This document shows, in pieces, positions 11,098 to 19,868 of a DNA stretch of 39,532 bases. The notes below the pieces were generated by a model. The model ran no database searches, had not been told where the DNA came from, and saw nothing but the letters and a program-made list of their open reading frames with translations. Position 1 is the stretch's first letter, and every line of letters starts with the position of its first letter. The stretch lies in the NCBI RefSeq assembly GCF_016918545.1, contig NZ_JAFFQC010000031.1:1-39532 (forward strand), written 5' to 3'. This stretch comes from Desulfobulbus alkaliphilus (GTDB lineage: Bacteria > Desulfobacterota > Desulfobulbia > Desulfobulbales > Desulfobulbaceae). The position numbers and the translations under genes are program-made.

Positions 11098-12798
11098 ATG
11101 AAATCCAATAGCCAACTTCAGACCAGGATCAACGAACTGGAAGCCGAAGTGCGACGACTCAGCCGGGAAAACAGTACGCTGCGCCGTAATGCCAGGCAGG
11201 CCGACTCCGCCAATCGAGCCAAGTCCGAATTTCTCGCCATGATCAGCCATGAAATTCGTACACCGATGAATGGAGTTATCGGTATTACCGAACTGCTCCT
11301 GGATACCGAGCTGCAACCGCGGCAGAAACATTTTGCCCAGTTGATTCGCACTTCCGCGGTCAGCCTGCTGACACTGATCAATAATCTGCTTGATTTCAGC
11401 AAGATCGAAGCCGATAAAATGGCCTTGGACATCGAACCGTTTGACCTGCGGGACCTGATCGGGCAGTTGATATCCCTCCACATGGTGACTGGCAGGCGCA
11501 AAGATCTGCAGGTTGTCGCAGAAGTCGATCCAAACCTGGCTCAGTGGTATCTGGGCGACGCGTACCGATTACGCCAGATTCTGGTCAACCTGCTGGGGAA
11601 TGCGGTTAAATTTACCGAACAGGGCACAGTGCTCTTGCGGATTACCCGAGAACAGAGGGATGCAACGGGTGATTTGCTCAGGTTCGAGGTGCATGATTCC
11701 GGGGTTGGCATAGCTGAGGAAGACATCAGTAAGCTTTTTCAGCCTTTTTCTCAGGTCGACAGTTCCTCGACCCGTCGCTACGGCGGCAGCGGCCTGGGGC
11801 TGTCGATCTCTGCCAAACTGGTTGAATTGATGGGCGGGGAAATCGGTGTCCATTCTGAGTTGAACAAAGGGGCGACCTTCTGGTTCATTCTGCACCTGCA
11901 ACAGCTTCGGCCGGAAGTACATTCCGGCACCGCTCCCATGTCCCGGACACCGGAACCTCCGCGGGTCGCGGATTTTGAAGAGATCGCCCGTTCAGATATC
12001 ACCAACGAGCCGCAGGCAAATGCACGCAAGGTGCTGATTGTCGATGATGAAAAAACCAATCGCATTGTCATGGCGGAAACCTTCCGCAAAGCCAAGGTCA
12101 CCATTGCCCTGGCCCGCAACGGTCTGGAGGCCGTTGAAGCCTGCCGCAAGGACGATTTTGATCTTATTTTCATGGATTGTCGGATGCCGGTAACCGACGG
12201 TTTTATCGCTACCAGAACCATTCTCGCAGAAGCTGCCGCTGCGTCACGAAACCTGCCGGTTATTATCGCCCTCACAGCCGATTCCACCGCCGGTGCCAGG
12301 AAACGCTGCCTTGATGCTGGTATGGTCGATTATCTGGTCAAACCCCTTGACTTCAGAAAATTACACGAGGTTTTGAATCATTGGATGCCGGAACTCGAGG
12401 TTTTTCTCATCCCCGGCGCTCCTTACTCTGTAGCAACCAGCAGCGAGGGCGAAGAAAGACCGGTGCATGCAGTCATCAACACGGCGGTGCTCTCCAGGTT
12501 GCGTGAACATGTCGGCAACATTTCTCCGGTGGCAGGTGTCTTTCTCCGTTCCCTGGAGCGGCGTCTGGCTGAGTTTGAACAGGCCATCAGTCAAAAGGAT
12601 CCGCAGGCGATCAACAAGGTGGCTCACACCATGAAAGGCAGCAGCAGTCAGTTCGGCGCGGAAGAACTGGCTCATTTGTGCCTGTTGGCCGAAAACATGG
12701 GGAAAAGCGGCAACATCCAGCAGATTGAACGTATTCATGCGCAGATTGTCCGGGCGGTGGAAGAGGTGAAACGTTTTTTCAGCGAACAACTTGATTAA
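11098..12798 (+). CDS. Hybrid sensor histidine kinase (HisKA-HATPase-REC-Hpt), no sensor domain
   Basis: The 566-residue protein begins with a short coiled coil (about 1-40) and has no transmembrane or PAS region, so it is probably cytoplasmic. The dimerisation/phosphoacceptor helix carries H51 ([12 protein letters not shown]). The ATPase domain has the N box ([11 protein letters not shown]), G1 DSGVGI and G2 GGSGLGLS. A receiver domain at about 310-430 has D360 (FMDCRMP), and an Hpt domain near the C-terminus has H510 (HTMKGSS). All relay residues are present, so a full phosphorelay is possible. It starts 1 nt after the endonuclease-helicase stop, so co-transcription is likely. The input signal is not evident. 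Confidence 0.93.
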   Translation: MKSNSQLQTRINELEAEVRRLSRENSTLRRNARQADSANRAKSEFLAMISHEIRTPMNGVIGITELLLDTELQPRQKHFAQLIRTSAVSLLTLINNLLDFSKIEADKMALDIEPFDLRDLIGQLISLHMVTGRRKDLQVVAEVDPNLAQWYLGDAYRLRQILVNLLGNAVKFTEQGTVLLRITREQRDATGDLLRFEVHDSGVGIAEEDISKLFQPFSQVDSSSTRRYGGSGLGLSISAKLVELMGGEIGVHSELNKGATFWFILHLQQLRPEVHSGTAPMSRTPEPPRVADFEEIARSDITNEPQANARKVLIVDDEKTNRIVMAETFRKAKVTIALARNGLEAVEACRKDDFDLIFMDCRMPVTDGFIATRTILAEAAAASRNLPVIIALTADSTAGARKRCLDAGMVDYLVKPLDFRKLHEVLNHWMPELEVFLIPGAPYSVATSSEGEERPVHAVINTAVLSRLREHVGNISPVAGVFLRSLERRLAEFEQAISQKDPQAINKVAHTMKGSSSQFGAEELAHLCLLAENMGKSGNIQQIERIHAQIVRAVEEVKRFFSEQLD

Positions 12799-13020
12799 TC
12801 TGCAGATTTTCATACAATGAGAGTTGAGATGACACGGATGGGCACGGTTGATGGTCGTTGATGGTTCAACACTCGCAGGGTACCGGGCCGGAGCCAACAG
12901 GGTATCCACTCCTGTTCACGGTCATTGTTGACTTGACGTGGTATCGCTCACTCGGCATACGACGTTCGGGTATGGCGAAGCAACGGTTTCTCTTTTATCC
13001 CTTCTTGCTGGGTTCCTGCT

Positions 13021-14328
13021 ATGAAAGTTTCCCTGTTTTCCGGCACGATGCCGGCCGCCATCCTTATTGTCGATGACGATGAGGTCATGCGCATGCTCCT
13101 CCGTCAGTTCCTGGAAGGTGAGGAGTATGACGTGGCGGAGGCGGACAACGGCCATTCAGCGCTGGAAAAGCTGGGAGAGCGCTCCTTTGACCTGGTTATC
13201 CTCGATATCGCCATGCCGGGCATTGATGGCCCGGGCGTTTGTGCGCATATCCGATCCTCCATCGACGATCCTCCGCCGGTTCTGATGATCACGGCCTTGG
13301 ACGACGAAAAGAGCATCGAACGATCCTACAGCGCAGGTGCCGTGGATTATATCCGCAAGCCATTGCGTTGGCCGGTTCTCAAAAACCGGATCCGCTATAT
13401 TCTCGGCTCACACCGCGCCAAGCAGGAGCTTGAACTGCTGACCAGGAATTACGAGATGATTCTTGATGCCGCCGCCAATGGAATCTGCGGGGTTGACGGT
13501 GCCGGGGCTATCAGCTACATCAATCCAGCAGCTCTGGACATGATGGGGTTTCGCAGCGAGGAAGTGCAGGGGAAGCATTACCGGCAGATATTCTGCCTAG
13601 CGATTCCCGGTGGCGAAGATTTCACCGAGGACTGCTGTCCATATTTTCACCAGCCGGAACTCAATACGACCACAACCTGGGATGAGGCCAGGATGCGGCG
13701 CAAGGATGGGACCGCCTTCCTGGTGGATTTTCGTTCGACTCCCATCCGCCAGGGCCAGCGGCTGGTTGGCGGAGTTCTTGTTTTTGCCGATGTCACCGAA
13801 AGGCAGGAAGCAGCGGAGCTCATCCGCTACATGGCCAATCATGATTCGCTCACCAATCTACCCAACCGGAATTATTTCCGTCGTCGCCTTCCCCAGGCCA
13901 TTTCATTGGCGAAACGCTACAGCCGTATCCTCTGCCTGCTGTTCATTGATCTGGATCGTTTCAAACCCATCAATGATCAGTTCGGGCACGGAGTTGGTGA
14001 CATTGTTCTTGTTCAGGTGGCCGATCGGTTGCGGCATACCTTGAGAACCTCGGATTCGGTCTGCAGGCTGGGCGGGGATGAATTCGTTATTCTTCTTGAG
14101 AGCACAGAGACGGTGGAAGGAGCCACCCTGGTGGCGCAGAAGGCCATCGAATTGCTCAATGAACCAATCGAGGCCAACAATCATATCTGTTTCATTGGTG
14201 CGAGCATCGGCATTTCAGTTTTCCCCAAAGATTGTACCGATGCTGAAACCATGCTGCGCAATGCAGACATCGCTATGTATGAAGCGAAAAAAAAGGGGCG
14301 AAATTGTTGGCAGATTTATAACGGTTGA
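13021..14328 (+). CDS. Response regulator diguanylate cyclase (REC-PAS-GGDEF)
   Basis: This protein is predicted to make cyclic di-GMP in response to phosphorylation. The receiver domain (about 10-125) has the acidic pocket VDDDE and phospho-acceptor D62 (LVILDIAMP). A PAS domain spans about 143-260, with a cysteine-containing stretch (EDCCPYF). The GGDEF domain is intact, with GGDEF at 351-355, preceded by an RxxD product-inhibition site (RTSD) five residues upstream. The proximal hybrid kinase with a free Hpt domain is a plausible phosphate donor (inference from proximity). No good Shine-Dalgarno precedes the ATG; a second ATG at 13048 is an alternative start. A 222-bp gap separates it from the kinase. 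Confidence 0.93.
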   Translation: MKVSLFSGTMPAAILIVDDDEVMRMLLRQFLEGEEYDVAEADNGHSALEKLGERSFDLVILDIAMPGIDGPGVCAHIRSSIDDPPPVLMITALDDEKSIERSYSAGAVDYIRKPLRWPVLKNRIRYILGSHRAKQELELLTRNYEMILDAAANGICGVDGAGAISYINPAALDMMGFRSEEVQGKHYRQIFCLAIPGGEDFTEDCCPYFHQPELNTTTTWDEARMRRKDGTAFLVDFRSTPIRQGQRLVGGVLVFADVTERQEAAELIRYMANHDSLTNLPNRNYFRRRLPQAISLAKRYSRILCLLFIDLDRFKPINDQFGHGVGDIVLVQVADRLRHTLRTSDSVCRLGGDEFVILLESTETVEGATLVAQKAIELLNEPIEANNHICFIGASIGISVFPKDCTDAETMLRNADIAMYEAKKKGRNCWQIYNG

Positions 14329-14335
14329 CCGCGAT

Positions 14336-14355
14336 GCCGTACCCCTGAATACGGC
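14336..14355. terminator. Small hairpin between convergent genes
   Basis: GCCGTA (14336-14341) pairs with TACGGC (14350-14355), with an 8-nt loop, just after the diguanylate cyclase stop and before the end of the convergent CBS gene. No T-run follows, so termination is only suggested. Confidence 0.35.
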
Positions 14356-14399
14356 AAAAGAGACCAAAAACAAGAATCCGGCCGTGAACCATACAAGGG

Positions 14400-14855
14400 T
14401 TATGTATCCTGGGCAATAGTGCGGATGATGTCGGATTTACCGATGACTCCCACCAGCTTGCCATCTTCCATCACCGGCAGGGTATGGATTTTCTTTTCAG
14501 CCATCAGGGTGGCAAGGTCCTCCAGGCTGGTGTCCGGCCCGACGCTGATCAAGTCCCGAGAACAGATATCCCCGACCTTGCCTCCGGCGATCTTCTTCAA
14601 TTCCTTTTCGGTTTTTCCCGGGCGTTCAAGAAAGATAAACGAATCAAGAATAGCCACCGCGGTCGGCAGGTGAATCTTTTTGTTCTGAAAGATCAGGTCG
14701 CTTTCCGTAACAACGCCGATGGCCCTTCCATCGGCATTGACCACCGGTGCGCCACTGATATTATGAGTTATAAGCAGTGTTGCCAGTTCCCGCACGGTGG
14801 CGTCCTCGCTGACCGTGATCACCTCACGGCTCATGATGTCCTGGGCTTTCAGCAT
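14400..14855 (-). CDS. CBS-pair domain protein
   Basis: The 151-residue protein consists almost entirely of two CBS motifs: DIMSREVITVSEDATVRELA with GVVTESDL, and DLISVGPDTSLEDLA with GVIGKSDI. Such stand-alone CBS pairs bind adenine nucleotides and act as cytoplasmic energy sensors; the partner is unknown. I chose the ATG at 14855 (MLKAQDIM), which has GGAG 6 nt upstream and matches the family start; a longer frame would run into the upstream nnr gene. It starts 8 nt after the nnr stop, so the two form an operon. Confidence 0.92.
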   Translation of the reverse strand: MLKAQDIMSREVITVSEDATVRELATLLITHNISGAPVVNADGRAIGVVTESDLIFQNKKIHLPTAVAILDSFIFLERPGKTEKELKKIAGGKVGDICSRDLISVGPDTSLEDLATLMAEKKIHTLPVMEDGKLVGVIGKSDIIRTIAQDT

Positions 14856-14863
14856 ACTATCTC

Positions 14864-16459
14864 CTATTGTGATTGAAGGGTGCAGGTTCGCATGACCCGC
14901 GGAAGGATTTGCGCCACTTCGGAGGCTGTGTATCCGCAGGGGCGGGAACGCGCAATACAGTCGGCGGCCAGGCCGTGGAGACAGACTCCAAGGCAAGCCG
15001 CATCCCAGGGGGAATATCCCTGTACCAGCAATCCGCCGATGATTCCTGTAAGGACATCACCCATGCCTCCGGTGGCCATACCCGGGTTGCCGGTGGAATT
15101 AATCGCCCAGGTCCCCTCGGCATCGGCAACCACTGTTCCGGCTCCCTTCAGAACCGTAATCATGTGCGGTCGCTCTTCTTTCTCGGAGGAACACAGCCAC
15201 TGGGCGGACTTGAGACGGTCTTCCTGGACCGTGGAGATGGATTCACCGAGCAGTCGTGCCATCTCGCCGGGGTGGGGCGTAAAAATTCTCGGACCGGCGG
15301 TCTGAGGAATTACCTCCGGATGAGCTGCGAGAACAGTGAGCGCATCGGCGTCCATCACCAGCGGTGCGCTTATTGTGGTGTAGATGTGCAGGATCAGTTC
15401 TGCCGTTTTGTCCGCCGTACCCATCCCCGGGCCGAGAACCAGCGCCTGTTTTTCGTCAGCCAGGGCTGTTATCTGGTTGCAATCCTCCATGGAAAGGTAG
15501 GTTCCCGCGGTGGGCAGGGCTACGGACATTGCTTCGGGCAGCACTGTTTCAAAGATGGGATTGAGTTCCCGAGGCACGGCAAAAGTCACCAGACCAGCGC
15601 CGCTGTGGAGAGCACCACGCCCGCACAGCAGGGCTGCGCCGGTTTTCCCTTCGGACCCGGCGAGGATAAGAAGATGACCAGTGCTGCCTTTGTGCGCGGT
15701 GGCCAGTCGTCGGTGCAAGGTATGGCCAACGGTCGACTTGTCCAGCGCCATTCCCTTGAGGCCGGCATTGAGGAGGATCTTGGAGGGAATGCCGATGTCA
15801 ACCAGTTCAAGCTGACCAACGGTGGCGCCGCCGTGATGATAATGGCCGGGTTTGGGCAGACCATAGGTGACGGTCAGGTCGGCATGAACAGCGCCACCGA
15901 GAAGAGCACCGGTATCACTGTGGAGGCCTGTGGGGATATCAACGCTCACCACCGGGATTTTGTGACGTTCCCGAAGAACGTTGATACAGTTGATGACGTC
16001 GAGAAAATGCCCGCTGATGTTCCGTTCCAGACCGATACCGAATATGGCATCAACCAGAGAGTGGATGGGATGCATCCGGTTGAGCGTCAGCACCGTGTCG
16101 ATCAGGCTCAGCATCTTTTCAGAAGTATCGAGTATCTGAAAAGGAAGACGGATTTGTTTGAGAATGGAGGAGTTGTGAGCGGCGTCTCCCTGCAGATGTT
16201 CGGGATCAACAAGGAAAAAGACAAAAGGGTAGGCTCCTCGGGCATGGACGGTGCGGGCGATGACCAGGCCGTCTCCGCCATTATTGCCGGGACCGGCAAA
16301 AATGCACACCGTTTTTCCGGTCAACGGGCCAAAGGAGCGTTCCATCCAGTCAACCGTGCCCCGGCCGGCGTTTTCCATCAGAACCATGCCGGGAATACCT
16401 ATCTCTTCGATGGTGCGGCGATCGAGTTCGCGCATCTGCGCGGCACTGGCTAGTTGCAT
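14864..16459 (-). CDS. nnr: Bifunctional NAD(P)H-hydrate repair enzyme (epimerase + ADP/ATP-dependent dehydratase)
   Basis: Nnr repairs hydrated NADH and NADPH. The N-terminal epimerase half (about 1-215) starts MQLASAAQMRELDRRTIEE and has the FAGPGNNGGDGLVIAR phosphate-binding loop. The C-terminal dehydratase half (about 225-531) has HKGSTGHLLILAGS, LGPGMG, TPHPGEMARLL and NSTGNPGMATGGMGDVL. The 531-residue length fits the fused form. I chose ATG 16459, with AGGAG 6 nt upstream. A short MITE-like element begins about 40 bp upstream of this start, so the promoter may lie in or beyond the element. The CBS protein follows in the same operon. Confidence 0.96.
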   Translation of the reverse strand: MQLASAAQMRELDRRTIEEIGIPGMVLMENAGRGTVDWMERSFGPLTGKTVCIFAGPGNNGGDGLVIARTVHARGAYPFVFFLVDPEHLQGDAAHNSSILKQIRLPFQILDTSEKMLSLIDTVLTLNRMHPIHSLVDAIFGIGLERNISGHFLDVINCINVLRERHKIPVVSVDIPTGLHSDTGALLGGAVHADLTVTYGLPKPGHYHHGGATVGQLELVDIGIPSKILLNAGLKGMALDKSTVGHTLHRRLATAHKGSTGHLLILAGSEGKTGAALLCGRGALHSGAGLVTFAVPRELNPIFETVLPEAMSVALPTAGTYLSMEDCNQITALADEKQALVLGPGMGTADKTAELILHIYTTISAPLVMDADALTVLAAHPEVIPQTAGPRIFTPHPGEMARLLGESISTVQEDRLKSAQWLCSSEKEERPHMITVLKGAGTVVADAEGTWAINSTGNPGMATGGMGDVLTGIIGGLLVQGYSPWDAACLGVCLHGLAADCIARSRPCGYTASEVAQILPRVMRTCTLQSQ

Positions 16460-16498
16460 ACGCACTCCTGTTAGTATTCTGTGCGTGGAGGACAGTGT

Positions 16499-16609
16499 CC
16501 TGAATCCGTGACGGCCGGACGCTTGTATTGGATATATCTCGCTGTCATCAGAGTACACCTGCAATGGAATTCTTGACAATACCCTTCACCAGCCGCAAAC
16601 GGATCGAGG
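16499..16609 (+). mobile_element. MITE-like element, short copy (copy 3)
   Basis: This 111-bp copy begins CCTGAATCCGTGA, ends ACGGATCGAGG and lacks the internal hairpin. Exact 5-bp direct repeats AGTGT flank it (16494-16498 and 16610-16614). Confidence 0.87.
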
Positions 16610-16614
16610 AGTGT

Positions 16615-16813
16615 GAAAGAACGCATAGGGTTCCGCATCCGGTGGCAGGGTGCGCATAAATGTCATCTAACCAATTATACCTGAATTGGCTGCAGGCCAC
16701 TACAAGAGAGTGGCCGGGCGAAAAAAGAAGCGTGCGTGCATCAGTGCACCCGGAAAAAGTTTCTTCAAAACGCCCTCATTCACCGGGAGCAGACCCGGAG
16801 TTGGATAGCCTCT
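16615..16813. other. Spacer between two MITE-like copies
   Basis: There is no gene or RNA that I can recognise. A 7-bp hairpin (GGCCACT with AGTGGCC) lies around 16695-16715. Confidence 0.4.
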
Positions 16814-16814
16814 T

Positions 16815-16924
16815 TCTGAATCCGTATCGGCCGGCCGCTTATTTGGGTATATCTTGCTGTAATAACATTGTAATCGCAACAAAATCCTTGAGCATGCCTT
16901 GCACCGACCGCTCAAGGATCCAGG
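16815..16924 (+). mobile_element. MITE-like element, short diverged copy (copy 4)
   Basis: This copy runs from (T)CTGAATCCGTATCGGCCGG to AAGGATCCAGG, about 110 bp, and lacks the internal hairpin. It keeps the GGGTATATCTTGCTGTAAT core. The flanking pentamers do not match, so it is older or rearranged. It lies just past the lptF stop, 205 bp from copy 3 and in the same orientation. Confidence 0.78.
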
Positions 16925-16952
16925 GAGGTGAGTTGATGCTGATCGGTAGTGA

Positions 16953-18425
16953 TTACTGGTTCTGCTGCTCCAGGATCCCTTTACAGAACTCACATGGTTT
17001 AAACCCAGCCTCTTGAGCGATGGAGGCATCCTTGAACTGCAGGCTGCAGCGGGGGCTGTGATACTGAGCACATTCAGGCAGATGGAAGATACCGGTCAAG
17101 CCGTCGGCACGGATGCCGGGTCGAGCCGCAGCCCCGTCCTGGTCGCCGGTCGTCGGAATGGGTTTGCGTTGGATCCTGCGGCTTATTTTTCTCCTCCATT
17201 GACTGCGAACGTATTTGATCAGAGGGAGGATAAAGCGGTCAGAAAATATCTCCAGAGTAACCTGCACCCGCTCGGGAACCACCTGTTTTTCCTGGTTTGT
17301 TCGATGGAAGACCAACACCGTCAGGATCAGCAGAAGCATATTGGGCAGCCACATGCTGAAGACAAAAGGCAGGACCCCATCCTCCGCCATGACCCTGGTG
17401 ACGGTGAAGGTGATATAATACAGGAGAAAGCAGGCCAGGCCCAGGGGCAGACCAATGGCTCGTTTACCTGGCGCCGCCTGCAGGCCAAGCGGCATGCCGA
17501 GCATACTGAGCAGAAAACAGCCCACCGGCAGGGCAAGGCGGTGGTGGTAGGTGGAGCGAAAAATCCGGCCTTGCTTCGAGTCTGGTCCGTACAGGGCGGC
17601 GGCGGCCAGGAGTTGTTCCTGGGTCATGGCCCCTCGGTCGATCACCGTGACATCTTCGCCACCGATCCGGGTCGGCGGCTGCAGGGGAATCTGCAGTTGA
17701 TAGCGTTGAAAACGGATGACCTGATTGTCCTGGTTTTCGGCACTATGGAGGGTGCCATCTTCGAGAATAACAGTGACCATCATTTTTTCCATCTCCGCTT
17801 CCAGATGACCGGATTTGGCCACAGTGATCAACGGCTGCAACCGGCCGCGCATGTCCGAGACATATACGCCGTGCCAGTTGTCCTGGTCGTCGATATTGTC
17901 GACATAGACGACAAGTTCCCCCAATGCTTCGGTAAACTCCCTTTCCTTCAACCCCTTGTCGATTTTCTCCTTAGCCAGTTGAAACATCAGCTGTTTGACT
18001 GCCACCGCTCCGGCGGGAATGAGCTGGATTGAAAAAAAGCCGGTGAGCGTGGCAATGGCCGCGGCAATGACCACCACCGGTGGCAGCATTTGCCGCAGAC
18101 TTATGCCGCAGGCCTTGAAGGCCAGGATCTCGCGATCATTGGTCATCCGGGTGAAACAGATGATTACCCCGGCCATACTGGCCATGGGGATGACATAGAA
18201 CAGCATGTGAGGGAAAATATAAGAGAACAGGCGGATGAAATCCGCCAGCCCGATATGGAGTTGCAGGACCACCTCAAGAAGTGGAATGAGGCGGATGAGA
18301 AAAAAGACGCAGTAGAGGATGATAAAGCTGGCGAAAAAAGGAGCCAGCAGTTCAGTGGCAATATAGCTGTACAGCAGGAGCGGCGGGCGCACCCGATCTG
18401 TTATCGACCAACCATTAGAGTTCAT
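16953..18425 (-). CDS. lptF: LPS export permease LptF with a C-terminal Ada-like zinc-binding tail
   Basis: LptF is an inner-membrane permease of the LptBFGC machine that extracts LPS toward the outer membrane. The N-terminal permease half (about 15-115, including RLIPLLEVVLQLHIG and FTRMTNDREILAFKACGIS), a periplasmic domain and a second membrane block (about 285-395, with the HHRLALPVGCFLLSMLGMPLG signature) are all visible. The family is usually about 360-400 residues; this protein has 490. The extra tail ends in FHLPECAQYHSPRCSLQF and GFKPCEFCKG, four cysteines spaced like the metal-binding domain of Ada. I chose ATG 18425, which overlaps the M23 gene by 11 nt. LptG is not next to it. Confidence 0.9.
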   Translation of the reverse strand: MNSNGWSITDRVRPPLLLYSYIATELLAPFFASFIILYCVFFLIRLIPLLEVVLQLHIGLADFIRLFSYIFPHMLFYVIPMASMAGVIICFTRMTNDREILAFKACGISLRQMLPPVVVIAAAIATLTGFFSIQLIPAGAVAVKQLMFQLAKEKIDKGLKEREFTEALGELVVYVDNIDDQDNWHGVYVSDMRGRLQPLITVAKSGHLEAEMEKMMVTVILEDGTLHSAENQDNQVIRFQRYQLQIPLQPPTRIGGEDVTVIDRGAMTQEQLLAAAALYGPDSKQGRIFRSTYHHRLALPVGCFLLSMLGMPLGLQAAPGKRAIGLPLGLACFLLYYITFTVTRVMAEDGVLPFVFSMWLPNMLLLILTVLVFHRTNQEKQVVPERVQVTLEIFSDRFILPLIKYVRSQWRRKISRRIQRKPIPTTGDQDGAAARPGIRADGLTGIFHLPECAQYHSPRCSLQFKDASIAQEAGFKPCEFCKGILEQQNQ

Positions 18426-19794
18426 TGAGAATATTCTGGATGTTGATGTCGATCCAGTTTTGATCCCACCACTCCAGCGGGGATACGAAAATTCCGTGAA
18501 CCAGCATGGAAAAATGGAGATGGTCACCGCCGGCCATGCCGGAAACGCCGGTGCGGCCGATGGGCTCGTCCTTTTCAACCAGCGATCCCAGGGTGGTTTC
18601 ATAACTGCTCAGGTGAGAGTAGAGACTGAAGACTCCCTGGCCGTGATCAAGAATGACGGTGTTGCCATAAATCCCCAGATAGTCGGTAAAGACGACTTTG
18701 CCCCGGTTGGCCGCCCGAATAGAGGCATGTTGCGTTGAGGCGATATCAACACCCAGGTGGGTCTGAACATCGACCACCTCGCCATTGTACACATAGGTCC
18801 TTTGATCAGGGAACCCGCCTCGTTTGGCACCGGGCATGCGTAGGAAACGGTCGGACCAGAGTCGGTTCGGTTCACTGGTTTGGCAGATTTGAGCGATGAA
18901 GTTGTCATTTTCCACCCGAACCTGGTTATTGAGGAACAGAAACTGTTCAAGCAATGTGCCGCTCATCTCAGGATAATGTTCGTGGAATTCAGGAAGTTTC
19001 CGTTGCAGAAACTGATCGCTTATGGTGAGGGTATCCCGTTTTTCGGCAACTGTGCGGAAATTGGTGGCAAAAGGGGCTGTTCCTTCATTGCCCGCGGCAT
19101 CCGTGGCAAAAACAACGGTGCTCCTCGGCGCCTCGGCATCCCAGGGCAGGGCGAAATAGGCAATGTATTGGTCCTTACCGGGTAAAGGTGCACCGGGGAA
19201 AACGGTGGAATCGATCATGACGCCATGGCGTGCCGGCGGTTCGGATACCGTGTATATGGCGATACCGGAGCCGCCGGGGCGGATATACCGCTGCGCATGA
19301 TGAATGGAGACCCGTGGCGGGGTGGTGTCAATGATAACAGCTATTCGCTTCTTGGTGTGATTGCCGCGCATCAGGTTGTTGAGAGAAAAATCCCGCACGG
19401 AAAACAGCAGTTCCGCTTCTCCTTCAGCAAATCCTGCCGCTCTGGCGTCAATGGCCACTTTCTCGCTGACGGTATTCGGACCGGCGGTGGTCAACCAGGC
19501 CTGACGGGGGAAGGTCTTTTTCAGCAGTTCCGCAGTGGTATCGTTCTGGCTCAGGGTAATGGTGATGGACCGGACGCCGCTTTTGCGATCCGTGACCTGC
19601 AGGGGCAGTTCGACTGTACCGCCAAGATAGTGGAGGTCTTTTTCCAGGACCAGTTCCGGTGCTTCACGTTCAAAAAGAACATAGGCGGCCATTGCAGCAG
19701 TCGCCACCGTTGCTGCCACCAGAGTGACAAAAAAATATTTCAGGAACTTACTGCTTCGTCTGGGGGCATTGCGCAATCGGTTTCGTCGTGCCAT
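18415..19794 (-). CDS. Membrane-anchored M23 (LytM-type) metallopeptidase
   Basis: The 459-residue protein has a basic N-terminus followed by a transmembrane segment (about 17-40), so the rest is periplasmic. Its middle resembles Ig-like strands. The C-terminal LytM domain (about 335-440) shows HLGVDIA and HLHFSMLVHG, the zinc-ligand motifs of M23 peptidases that cleave peptidoglycan cross-links. Both metal motifs are intact, so it may be an active endopeptidase. The ATG has GGAG about 7 nt upstream. It overlaps lptF by 11 nt and follows rng by 74 nt, so rng, this gene and lptF read as one transcription unit. Confidence 0.93.
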   Translation of the reverse strand: MARRNRLRNAPRRSSKFLKYFFVTLVAATVATAAMAAYVLFEREAPELVLEKDLHYLGGTVELPLQVTDRKSGVRSITITLSQNDTTAELLKKTFPRQAWLTTAGPNTVSEKVAIDARAAGFAEGEAELLFSVRDFSLNNLMRGNHTKKRIAVIIDTTPPRVSIHHAQRYIRPGGSGIAIYTVSEPPARHGVMIDSTVFPGAPLPGKDQYIAYFALPWDAEAPRSTVVFATDAAGNEGTAPFATNFRTVAEKRDTLTISDQFLQRKLPEFHEHYPEMSGTLLEQFLFLNNQVRVENDNFIAQICQTSEPNRLWSDRFLRMPGAKRGGFPDQRTYVYNGEVVDVQTHLGVDIASTQHASIRAANRGKVVFTDYLGIYGNTVILDHGQGVFSLYSHLSSYETTLGSLVEKDEPIGRTGVSGMAGGDHLHFSMLVHGIFVSPLEWWDQNWIDINIQNILNEL

Positions 19795-19868
19795 GAATAA
19801 CTCCGTTGGTGATTGGTTGGTGATTGATCTCCATGTTTGATGACAATGATTTAAAAAGGTTGGCCGGA

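Noticed and set aside
14873-16453. 526-aa open frame on the plus strand opposite nnr
   Set aside because: The minus-strand product has all Nnr motifs; the plus frame is low-complexity His/Gly/Asp-rich shadow.
16640-16710. Possible tRNA near ATCTAACCAATTATACC
   Set aside because: No cloverleaf with T-loop GTTCRA and acceptor pairing can be formed.
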